Of a DNA stretch of 64,000 nt, positions 24,655 to 32,668 are shown one piece after another; within the stretch, counting starts at the first letter, position 1; the number at the start of each line of letters is the position of its first letter. Made by a program: the position numbers and the translations under genes. The notes beneath the pieces are model-generated. The model searched no databases, was not told the DNA's origin, and saw only the letters and a program-made list of their open reading frames with translations. Source of the stretch: an uncultured Lachnospiraceae bacterium (GTDB lineage Bacteria > Bacillota > Clostridia > Lachnospirales > Lachnospiraceae); contig CAJUHJ010000005.1 in NCBI GenBank assembly GCA_910586355.1, positions 69,485 to 133,484 of the forward strand, written 5' to 3'.

Positions 24655-26229
24655 TTAAATATAATCCAATAATGTCTGCTTCTCAATTTTTGACGCCGCC
24701 ATTAAAGACGCCTGGTATGCGTTATATGCTGCCGTATAATTGATGATAATATCTGAAATTTCCTCATCTTCATTTGTGGACTTTAACTCTTCTACGGTAA
24801 GTTTCTGATTGCCGATTCTGGTCTCTGTCATCGTAAGCTGCTCGCCCCTTGCTCCAATTTCTGTAATCGCAATATTCAGCTTATTCGAATATTTGTCAAA
24901 TTTTCCGATTCCTGCACTATACAGTTCGGTCAATCTGTGATCCGCATAATCTGCCTCTTTTTGTGTTGCATCAATCCATTTTTGTATTTCTTCCTGGCAG
25001 TCGGCAAACTTTGCCTCATTCTTCATATTTTTCAATTTATCAAGTTTTTCATGGGCCTCGATTGCATGCTGAACAGAATTGATTAATTCTGTCACGTCTT
25101 GATAAATGTTCATATCAAAAACTTCACTTGCCTGCATATTGACTTTCAACGTCTGATTCACAGCGATTGTAAAATTTATGTCTTCATAAATTTCTTTTCC
25201 GTTTTCATCAAACTTTGTATATACAATCGGTTTTGGATTACTTGGGGTAACGTCAGAACAATTATAATAGTATTCCGGACGAAGTTCTCCTTTATCAAAT
25301 CCTGTCTTTTGGTAATCCATCTGAATCGAAGCTTTGCCAGCTTTTAAATCTGTACTGAGTTCTTTACCTATGACGCAATCGCCAACATTTTTAATGAAAA
25401 TAAGTTCATTGTCTTCAACGGTTCTTCTTCCCCTGTCTGCTTCCCAATCTTCTTCAGAGTCATATACTGTCATAGTAACGTCGTTTACCGGATTGCCGTC
25501 CTGATCTACTGCTTCATAAGTAACTGTGCCGCCTGCTTCCACACGGTTAAACGTTACTGTCCGATTGCCGTCATTATAACTTAAGGTGTTAATATCCTCT
25601 AATTTATCATAAGCAAGCCGGATACGATCGTGGCTGTCTTTGGCGATTTCTCCAATATTTGCCGTATTCATAACCTCTGCCTCAGTTTTTGGCATTTCAA
25701 TACTACCGCTGTAATAGGTAAATTCTTCGATATCCTCATATGTAAAATTCTGAGTGATTTTATAAGATGTATCTTTCTCATCTTCCATAAAACAAAGCTG
25801 TGAATTTGTCTTAAAGCCAGTAAAAATATTCCGCCCTGTATTATCTGAATTTCCTTCATTGTAAAGCTGCTTTTGCAGCGCCGTAAGACTCTTCAAAATA
25901 GTATCTCTGTCTTCAGGCGTCAGATATGAGTTTGTTCCCGTATTACACTGAGTTTTCACATCCGATAAAATTTTATCCATATTCACTAAAGCAGTCTCAG
26001 TTGTCTCAAGCCATGTCCATGCATCTGGAATGTTTTTCTTGCTATATTGAGTTATCTGGCTTAACGAAGTTCTAAGCCGCAGTGAACGAATTGCAATGAC
26101 CGGATCGTCTGATGGACGCGATATTTTTTTCTGCGAAGACATCTGTGAATTCGTATACATAAAATTGATTTTATTGTTATTAATATTCATGGATGTATTA
26201 TTAATCATCATGTTATTGGTTATTCGCAT
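24655..26229 (-). CDS. flgL: Flagellar hook-associated protein 3 (FlgL)
   Basis: The frame is open to 26250, but AGGAGGG places the start at ATG 26229, giving 524 residues beginning MRITNNMMINNTSMNINNN. The N-terminal flagellin-like helix contains KISRPSDDPVIAIRSLRLRT and the C-terminus ends with a flagellin_C helix (EEISDIIINYTAAYNAYQA). FlgL forms the second hook-filament junction ring. A long variable middle region (about residues 150-360) accounts for the larger size compared with about 300 in enterics. It lies downstream of two flgK genes and upstream of fliW. Confidence 0.92.
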   Translation of the reverse strand: MRITNNMMINNTSMNINNNKINFMYTNSQMSSQKKISRPSDDPVIAIRSLRLRTSLSQITQYSKKNIPDAWTWLETTETALVNMDKILSDVKTQCNTGTNSYLTPEDRDTILKSLTALQKQLYNEGNSDNTGRNIFTGFKTNSQLCFMEDEKDTSYKITQNFTYEDIEEFTYYSGSIEMPKTEAEVMNTANIGEIAKDSHDRIRLAYDKLEDINTLSYNDGNRTVTFNRVEAGGTVTYEAVDQDGNPVNDVTMTVYDSEEDWEADRGRRTVEDNELIFIKNVGDCVIGKELSTDLKAGKASIQMDYQKTGFDKGELRPEYYYNCSDVTPSNPKPIVYTKFDENGKEIYEDINFTIAVNQTLKVNMQASEVFDMNIYQDVTELINSVQHAIEAHEKLDKLKNMKNEAKFADCQEEIQKWIDATQKEADYADHRLTELYSAGIGKFDKYSNKLNIAITEIGARGEQLTMTETRIGNQKLTVEELKSTNEDEEISDIIINYTAAYNAYQASLMAASKIEKQTLLDYI

Positions 26230-26270
26230 GTTATTCCCTCCTGTTAGCACAATGCCTTTTCTGTCCTATA

Positions 26271-28124
26271 TTATACTCCGGTCTCATTAATCAGTTTATC
26301 ATACAATTCTGACATACACTGAATCATACGTGACGCCAGATTATATGCGTTCTGGAATTTCACAATATCAAGCGCCTCTTCATCTTCATCTACGCCTGAA
26401 ATTGACAGACGCTGATTTGTAATCGCAGTAGCAATATCTGTAAAATTCTCCTGGAACACTTTTGACTGGTCTGTATCTATCACTATATCCGAATAAATAC
26501 AGCTTAAAAAATCTTCTGCACTGCCGCCACGGAACATTTTCACTTCTTTTTGCAGTTTCTGCATGGATTCTACAAGATCCCATCTTGCAATTCCATTATC
26601 CTCATGACTTGTTCCGGTAGCAAAAATGGATGAATCCCTTATACTGGCATTGTTCACGTTAAAATTAACCGCTGTCAGTAAATAATAACTGTTCGAAGTC
26701 GATGTAATCACTGACTTTTTACCATCTGTTACGCCGTCTGTATTTACAGACTGATCCGAAAAATCATTTTCTGTCCCATCATAATTTAAGGCAATAAAGA
26801 ACGCGCCCATTGGATTATCTTTCAAATCATTCCCACTCTGCTGATAAGCGTTAAAACGCTCTGCAAACTCCCTTAAAAATTCATTTGTCTGGCTCATATA
26901 ATAAGGAATTCCCATTGCATCTATCGTCTGGCCTATCCTGGCAGTTGCATTTGTCATATCATTCATTGTATCGACATCCAGGCTCTCTTCTAAATCAAAT
27001 TTATATGAAGTTATGTTTCCATCCTCGTCCAATTCCGCCGAAAATCCCGTATAATAATACTCTTTATTCCGAATTGTGATAATCCCCTCAGATGCCATTG
27101 ACATGGACTCTATTGTCGTCATGGTCGACGGTGTTACAACAATGCTCTTTGGATTCGCCGCTTTTATCTTACCCTGGAAATTCTCTGAATTATTTCCGTC
27201 TCGGATTTCAATTAAGGCTTTTAACGTCCCTTCCATAGACTTTGCACTTAAATTTACGTTCATTCCGGTATCTTCCCAGACGATATCATACAATCCCTCT
27301 ACATCTGTCTGGTTTACTTTATTTTCTCTTGGCACACAGTTCAAAGAACGATATTTATATGTATTGACAAGCGTATGTCCGTCTACTTTTACAATGTAAT
27401 TTGTCCCGCCTACATACATATCCGGATAGTTGCTGTTCGTCACCGGAGTCTCTTCTACGGTAACGGGAATAATCTCAGATAATTCATCGATAATAAGCGC
27501 TCTTTGATCCCGAAGCTCGTTCGCTGTACCATACTGCATTTCTATCTCATTAATCTGCTTTGTTAAAGCTGCAATTTTAGCAGCCGCAGAATTGATATGT
27601 TCTACATACACTTTAATCTGGTCGTTACAGTCTTTTTGAATATCTGAAAGTCCGCTGGCCACATTATGAAAATAGGACGTAAACACCTGTGCTTCACTGA
27701 TAAAATTCTTACGTTTATTTAAATCCTCGCCATTGTTCACCAGTGAATCTAACTGGTTGAACATATTGGCAAATATTGTGTTAAATCCCGGCTGGGACTC
27801 TCCCTCGTCTGTATAATAATGCTCAATCTGCTGTAAGCAGGTAAGTTTCATATTATAATGTCCAACAAACGACTGATTGCTCCAATATTTATTATCGTAA
27901 TAGGTATTTCTATTCGATTTGATAGACGTTGTCGTTACACCGCTCCCCGCAGTACCGTATTTTTGATATACACGCAATGCTTCGGATGCCTGGCGGGTTG
28001 CCACCTGCTTGCTGTAACCTTTCGTCTGAACATTTGAAATATTATTTGCTGTTGTATTCGTGGCTACCTGAAATGCGTTCATTGCTGAAGCCGCTATATT
28101 TAATCCAAAAAATGTGGATGGCAT
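26271..28124 (-). CDS. flgK: Flagellar hook-associated protein 1 (FlgK), copy 2
   Basis: A 617-residue FlgK-like protein. The N-terminus has the rod/hook motif ANNISNVQTKGYSKQ, and the C-terminus has GVDEDEEALDIVKFQNAYN followed by an ASRMIQCMSELYDKLI helix, as in FlgK and FlgE families. It shares the layout but little central sequence with the FlgK encoded directly upstream (26 bases apart). Which copy forms the main junction cannot be told. AGAGGTG precedes the ATG. Confidence 0.88.
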   Translation of the reverse strand: MPSTFFGLNIAASAMNAFQVATNTTANNISNVQTKGYSKQVATRQASEALRVYQKYGTAGSGVTTTSIKSNRNTYYDNKYWSNQSFVGHYNMKLTCLQQIEHYYTDEGESQPGFNTIFANMFNQLDSLVNNGEDLNKRKNFISEAQVFTSYFHNVASGLSDIQKDCNDQIKVYVEHINSAAAKIAALTKQINEIEMQYGTANELRDQRALIIDELSEIIPVTVEETPVTNSNYPDMYVGGTNYIVKVDGHTLVNTYKYRSLNCVPRENKVNQTDVEGLYDIVWEDTGMNVNLSAKSMEGTLKALIEIRDGNNSENFQGKIKAANPKSIVVTPSTMTTIESMSMASEGIITIRNKEYYYTGFSAELDEDGNITSYKFDLEESLDVDTMNDMTNATARIGQTIDAMGIPYYMSQTNEFLREFAERFNAYQQSGNDLKDNPMGAFFIALNYDGTENDFSDQSVNTDGVTDGKKSVITSTSNSYYLLTAVNFNVNNASIRDSSIFATGTSHEDNGIARWDLVESMQKLQKEVKMFRGGSAEDFLSCIYSDIVIDTDQSKVFQENFTDIATAITNQRLSISGVDEDEEALDIVKFQNAYNLASRMIQCMSELYDKLINETGV

Positions 28125-28150
28125 GTAAATTCACCTCTTTCTCAATTCTA

Positions 28151-29896
28151 TCAGCCCATTTGATGAATGATCGTCTCAATCATCTCACTAATTACATTCA
28201 TAAAACGGCTTGACGCATTATAAGCGCTTTGGTATTTTACCATAGCCGTCAGCTCCTCGTCAGATGATACTCCGATTACCTGCTGCCTTGCATTATCGGT
28301 TGATAATTTTGTACCTTCCAGTCCGTCTGCAGTCGCCTGAAATACATCTCCTAAAAGAGCCAGCTCGCTTGTCATCTTTGAATAATATTCGCTAAATGTA
28401 CAAGGCGTTGTATCATGCGGGCTTAAATACATCCCTTCTTTCTTCCAAAGAGCTTCAATTGCCGCTCCCAGCTCATATGCAACCGGAAGTTCTCCGGGTC
28501 TACCGTTTTGCGTTTGGAATGGAAGAAGTGATTCACTTTCTAAAAGTTTTTGGTTTAACCGAATTCCCCCGGTCGTATACTGCATAGATGTATCTTTCGG
28601 GTCTTCTTCATTGTAAACGTAATATGTATTACCATCGTCTCCATGGATTGTTTTATATCGGGGACATCCCGTCCGTACAAATAATTCCTGCGGCGGCAGC
28701 TTTTCATCTGAACCAACACAGCAATTTTTAGTATCTAATATTTTTGTCCCCCTTGCAATTGTGACGGCATTTCCGTTTTCATCTGTTCCCGTAATGTCTG
28801 TTGTAGAATAAACATTCGGCGCAAATAAATCATTTAATCCTGTTACAATCGAATGTACCAGCAGGTCAAATTCTGATTGTATATTCATCATAACGGAATT
28901 TCCAACTGTTTCGTCATAATCTTTCATGGAAATTCCCTCAATATCTAAATAATTTGACGGTTTATCTCCTCTTGCCAAAATTAAGGCTTTTAACTCGCCA
29001 ATATCATTTTTTCTGGCAGTAGAGATACTTTCTGATGTATCGTAAACTTTATAATAACTTCCTTCTGCCGGTTTTGAAAGATGATCCCAATATGGAGTAA
29101 TAAAGCCTGTGACTTTATCCACTTTCTTTTCAATCTTATATGCGTGGTACTCATCTACAAAGGAAACATGCTCAAAACTGACTTTAACGATTCCAGTCCC
29201 AAGCTCTTTATATGTAACCGCACCATATTTGGAAAGTTCGTCTATTGCCATATCCCTCAAATCACGGAGATCCATGGCCGTTTCTACACCGCCGGCTTCG
29301 ATTTTCATAATTTCCATATTTAAGTCGCGAATCGTTTCACCCAGATCATTTATTTCATCTATTTTATCTGAAATCTGCTGATTCAAATTATTCTGATATG
29401 TCTGCAGGCCTTTATAAACTGCCTGTGCCCTGCTGACAAATAGATTTGCTTTTTCGATAACAAGATTCTGATTGATGCGATCCGAAGGTTCTTTGGCAAA
29501 CTCTTCCAATGCCGCCCAAAGGCCTTCGTCACCCGTCAGCATATCTTGAAAAGCTGTACCTTCCAATTCTCCAAATAACGTTTCCACCTCGGAAATCGTC
29601 TCATATGTGGAAGAATAAAATCCATGACGCCCATTGTGGGTGCGATAGACTTTATCCAAAAAAATATCCCTTGCATGTATTACATCTGCAATTCCTACAC
29701 CAAGTCCCGACTGCTGCGGTCCTACGGCTGTTGTCGGATCCAAATTAAGATAATGTCTGTCTTCCTGTAATACTCTCTGGCGTACATAACCTTTTGTATC
29801 TACGTTTGCAAGATTATTCGCCGTAATATTTAAGGCATTCTGGCTTGTTTTTAGACCAGATACCCCAATAAATAAACTTCCCATTGAATTGGCCAT
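28151..29896 (-). CDS. flgK: Flagellar hook-associated protein 1 (FlgK), copy 1
   Basis: AAGGAGG places the start at ATG 29896 rather than the upstream in-frame codon at 29986, giving 581 residues. The N-terminus has GVSGLKTSQNALNITANN and LANVDTKGYVRQ; the C-terminus has GVSSDEELTAMVKYQSAYN and ASSRFMNVISEMIETII. This is the more typical FlgK of the two. It follows flgN by 25 bases. FlgK forms the first junction ring between hook and filament. Confidence 0.92.
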   Translation of the reverse strand: MANSMGSLFIGVSGLKTSQNALNITANNLANVDTKGYVRQRVLQEDRHYLNLDPTTAVGPQQSGLGVGIADVIHARDIFLDKVYRTHNGRHGFYSSTYETISEVETLFGELEGTAFQDMLTGDEGLWAALEEFAKEPSDRINQNLVIEKANLFVSRAQAVYKGLQTYQNNLNQQISDKIDEINDLGETIRDLNMEIMKIEAGGVETAMDLRDLRDMAIDELSKYGAVTYKELGTGIVKVSFEHVSFVDEYHAYKIEKKVDKVTGFITPYWDHLSKPAEGSYYKVYDTSESISTARKNDIGELKALILARGDKPSNYLDIEGISMKDYDETVGNSVMMNIQSEFDLLVHSIVTGLNDLFAPNVYSTTDITGTDENGNAVTIARGTKILDTKNCCVGSDEKLPPQELFVRTGCPRYKTIHGDDGNTYYVYNEEDPKDTSMQYTTGGIRLNQKLLESESLLPFQTQNGRPGELPVAYELGAAIEALWKKEGMYLSPHDTTPCTFSEYYSKMTSELALLGDVFQATADGLEGTKLSTDNARQQVIGVSSDEELTAMVKYQSAYNASSRFMNVISEMIETIIHQMG

Positions 29897-29921
29897 AATT
29901 CTTCCTCCTTGTCCTGCCGTT

Positions 29922-30434
29922 CTACTGTTTTGTATCAAATCCGCTGCTTCCCAGCAGATCGCCCGTATTGTAGGCATTTTTGTCATAGTTTGCAGTTTCA
30001 GGTGCCTGCCTCATACTTTTAAACAAGGTGAGATCGAATTCTACCATTTCAAGTGCCTGTTGTAAAAGTTCTCCATTCCGCCTGTTCCATTCCTGCATTT
30101 CATTTCCCGTTGTCAGAATTTTTGCCCGAATTTTAGACAAGCGTTCCTGTTCCATGGGCTGCTGTTCTAAATAACCGATGAGCCTTGTAATGGTCATCTC
30201 ATTGAAATCTTTGCCAAGAACATCTGACATATCTTTCAAAACGCTGTCCCGTTTGATATCCAGGTTTCGAAGATAGCTTGATATTTCCTGCTCCTGCTCC
30301 GTAATATGCTCTAAGACCTGAATATCGGCTTTGATAATCGCTTGTTTTTTGTCTTTTGACAATTCCACAAGCTTTTCATACTGAGTATTTTCTTCTTCTA
30401 AGACTTCTACAAGATTATCCATTAAACTAGCCAC
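29922..30434 (-). CDS. flgN: FlgN-like export chaperone
   Basis: A 170-residue helical protein starting MDNLVEVLEEENTQYEKLVELS after a short lead, with the KKQAIIKADIQVLEHITEQEQE heptad-like stretch characteristic of FlgN. FlgN chaperones FlgK and FlgL, which are encoded directly downstream. The start is likely the GTG at 30434, seven bases behind GAGG; an ATG at 30422 is the alternative. It lies 23 bases after flgM. Confidence 0.85.
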   Translation of the reverse strand: MASLMDNLVEVLEEENTQYEKLVELSKDKKQAIIKADIQVLEHITEQEQEISSYLRNLDIKRDSVLKDMSDVLGKDFNEMTITRLIGYLEQQPMEQERLSKIRAKILTTGNEMQEWNRRNGELLQQALEMVEFDLTLFKSMRQAPETANYDKNAYNTGDLLGSSGFDTKQ

Positions 30435-30457
30435 TGGTTTTCCTCACTTCTACGCAC

Positions 30458-30739
30458 TTATTTCTGAAGAGAATTGTATTTCTCTAACAGTTTGCTGGCA
30501 AAATCTCCAGAATCAACTTTGTAACTCCCTGACTCCACTCTTGTTTTCAGCTGAGCGACTTTATCTTCCCTGATATCTGAAGTTTCTGCTACTGCCTTTT
30601 TTGCAATTTGATAATCATAGCCTGCCTGCGAGATTGTTACTTCGTCCCGGCCTGCGGCAGCGCCGTATGACTGCTGTGCTTTTCCCGACTTGCTCCCTTT
30701 ATATAATTGAGCTACCTGATTATAAGTCTCTATACGCAT
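30458..30739 (-). CDS. flgM: Anti-sigma-28 factor FlgM
   Basis: A 93-residue protein with the FlgM pattern: disordered basic N-terminus, then DEVTISQAGYDYQIAKKAV and REDKVAQLKTRVESGSYKVD ending FASKLLEKY. FlgM holds SigD inactive until the hook is complete and is then exported. It heads the flgM-flgN-flgK-flgK-flgL-fliW-csrA series, with AAGGAG before the ATG and a SigD-like promoter about 70 bases upstream. Its presence supports genuine SigD control of the promoters listed here; sigD itself is not in the window. Confidence 0.93.
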   Translation of the reverse strand: MRIETYNQVAQLYKGSKSGKAQQSYGAAAGRDEVTISQAGYDYQIAKKAVAETSDIREDKVAQLKTRVESGSYKVDSGDFASKLLEKYNSLQK

Positions 30740-30807
30740 GACAGCATCTCCTTTCTTCCTTGAAAATTATAGTAGTTATTCCACTATATTCTTCGCTCCT
30801 AAACTAT

Positions 30808-30834
30808 TTATCGGTTGTTTTTGAAAATTTATTA
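30808..30834 (-). promoter_or_regulatory. SigD-like promoter before flgM
   Basis: Minus strand TAAT (30831-30834), 15-base spacer, ACCGATAA (30808-30815). The -10 is close to the FliA consensus GCCGATAA; the -35 has one mismatch. Confidence 0.55.
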
Positions 30835-30909
30835 GTCCATTCTAAAATTTCTATGTGTAAACATTCCTTTGCTTTATAATTTGCAATGAAATTTCCGGCT
30901 CGATTTATT

Positions 30910-31197
30910 TTAAAGACTGGACATATTAGCGATTGCTTTCACAAACAGCATCATGGGACGGCGCAGCTCGTCTTTCATGCCCGGAATATTCATCATTTCT
31001 TTGGGTGGCTGCGCTTCTTCCACCACTTCAAGCTTAAAACCACTATTTAGTAAACCCATTAAGATTTGCGTAAGTGTATGACGTTGTTTTGTTACATCAC
31101 ATCCCAAATCAAGAACGTATTTTCCTTAAAGCTGTGGAAACAGAGGTTTTAATTGGCTCCATTCTCCGGAGGAACTTAAACCGTTTTTACTGCGTGA
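30910..31197 (-). pseudogene. Remnant of a class I methyltransferase gene
   Basis: Read on the minus strand from 31197, GLSSSGEWSQLKPLFPQL is followed by a TAA at 31126-31128, then GKYVLDLGCD, the methyltransferase motif I. The sequence then jumps directly to the C-terminal end KQRHTLTQILMGLLNSGF with ELRRPMMLFV, leaving out about 130 residues present in intact relatives of about 245 residues. So it has one nonsense codon and a large internal deletion. It lies between flgM and tag, just outside the flagellar block. Confidence 0.75.
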
Positions 31198-31209
31198 CAT
31201 TTCACTTAG

Positions 31210-31779
31210 CTATTCGGAGACATATAAATAGCAGCTTTGCGCATGGTCGTTTACAATTCCGACTGCCTGCATATACGCATATACGATTGTACTGCCTACA
31301 AATTTAAAACCGCGTTTTTTTAAGTCTTTGCTAATTTTGTCCGAAAGCGGTGTTGATGCCGGAATTTCTTCTTCTGTTTTGAAATGATTATGGATAGGTT
31401 TGTGAGCAACATAAGACCAGATAAACGCATCAAAACTTCCATATTCTTCTTGAATTTTGATGAATTGCTGCGCATTTGTAATTGCCGACTTGATTTTCAG
31501 TCTATTACGTACGATATTGGCATTTTGCATTAACTCCTCAATTTTTGCTTCATCATAGAGAGCAATTTTTTTATAATCAAAATTATCAAAGGCTTCTCTA
31601 AATCCCATTCTTTTATTTAATATCGTTAGCCACGATAATCCAGCCTGCATACCTTCGAGAATCAGCATTTCAAATAGTTTCCTATCGTCATGAACTGGTT
31701 TTCCCCATTCCTTGTCATGGTATTCCTTGTAGAGTTCCGTAGTTGCCCACGAACATCTTTCTCTATCGTCCTTTTTCAT
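31210..31779 (-). CDS. tag: DNA-3-methyladenine glycosylase I
   Basis: A 189-residue protein with Tag features: RCSWATTELYKEYHDKEWG at the N-terminus (Cys for the zinc site, aromatic residues of the base pocket), LFEMLILEGMQAGLSW with the catalytic Glu, and a C-terminal HAQSCY zinc half-site after FVGSTIVYAYMQAVG. It removes 3-methyladenine from alkylated DNA. It stands alone between the methyltransferase remnant and the Ter locus, on the same strand. Confidence 0.92.
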   Translation of the reverse strand: MKKDDRERCSWATTELYKEYHDKEWGKPVHDDRKLFEMLILEGMQAGLSWLTILNKRMGFREAFDNFDYKKIALYDEAKIEELMQNANIVRNRLKIKSAITNAQQFIKIQEEYGSFDAFIWSYVAHKPIHNHFKTEEEIPASTPLSDKISKDLKKRGFKFVGSTIVYAYMQAVGIVNDHAQSCYLYVSE

Positions 31780-31890
31780 AATATCCCCCGTTTCTATTCA
31801 CTGTATTTATTTTATCTAGAATGCGAATTTTCCATTCATAAATCCCTGTTGATATATGGCCGACCCATTTTATTCCGAACAAAATATGCC

Positions 31891-32667
31891 TTATTTAGAA
31901 AAAACAGCCCCTGATTTTACCCATGAAAGTATGTACATTAAAAGTTCTTCTGAAAACAGCTTTTGTCCAGTCATATATTTTACATGTTCTTGTATATCAT
32001 GTCTGCCTTTTAATACGACAGGCGCAATTCCTAAATCGGCGCAGTTTAACATTGGAATATCAAATTCACTGTCTCCCGCAGCAATAACGCAGTCCAAAGG
32101 ATGCTTCTTTTGGAACCGCATGACGGCTGTTCCTTTATTTAAAACTTTTGGAACAATATAAACCTTTAAGCCATTACTGAAAATATCAACAGTTTCCTTA
32201 TCTAAATTTGCTCTTAGCCGTTCAACGGAAGCGAAGGGCTTTTCACTTTTAGTAAAAATGAAAAGCCCTTTAATATTCCTGACTTCAAAACAGCGGTTGT
32301 TATCCTGTTCCAAAAGCCGTTCTCCATATTTTAATGCTTCTTTACAAACCGATACAAGTTTTAACGACCGCTCATACCATTCTGTATCTTCTTTTCCGTC
32401 TGTAAGCAATATTCCGCCGTTGCAAACAAGCGCATGACGCGGGGAAAACTCCGGAAGATGGATTCGGTTATATTGTTCTACGGTTCTTGTCGTAGTAGGG
32501 ACAATCGATATGGTTTCATTTAATTGTTGTAAAAGCGCGTGGGTTTTTGGGGTAACATAAGATACCTGTCTGCCCTGGTAATGTTCCACACAGATTTTAT
32601 ATGGACCAATATCATGTTTATAAGAATACAAAATTGTATTGTCTAAATCGGTGTAAAATCGTATCAT
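31891..32667 (-). CDS. HAD-superfamily hydrolase of the Ter locus
   Basis: At 258 residues it shows the HAD motifs in order: FYTDLDNTIL (motif I, DxD) at residues 4-13, a TTTRTVEQYNR motif II region, the Lys of motif III in the middle and AAGDSEFDIPML (motif IV) near the C-terminus. The pattern fits sucrose-phosphatase/Cof-type phosphatases with a C2 cap. It follows the P-type ATPase gene with one base between, so they share a transcript. HAD phosphatases are a described part of the Ter-linked biosynthetic module, where dephosphorylation of a nucleoside-like product has been proposed; substrate not known. Confidence 0.8.
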   Translation of the reverse strand: MIRFYTDLDNTILYSYKHDIGPYKICVEHYQGRQVSYVTPKTHALLQQLNETISIVPTTTRTVEQYNRIHLPEFSPRHALVCNGGILLTDGKEDTEWYERSLKLVSVCKEALKYGERLLEQDNNRCFEVRNIKGLFIFTKSEKPFASVERLRANLDKETVDIFSNGLKVYIVPKVLNKGTAVMRFQKKHPLDCVIAAGDSEFDIPMLNCADLGIAPVVLKGRHDIQEHVKYMTGQKLFSEELLMYILSWVKSGAVFSK

Positions 32668-32668
32668 T

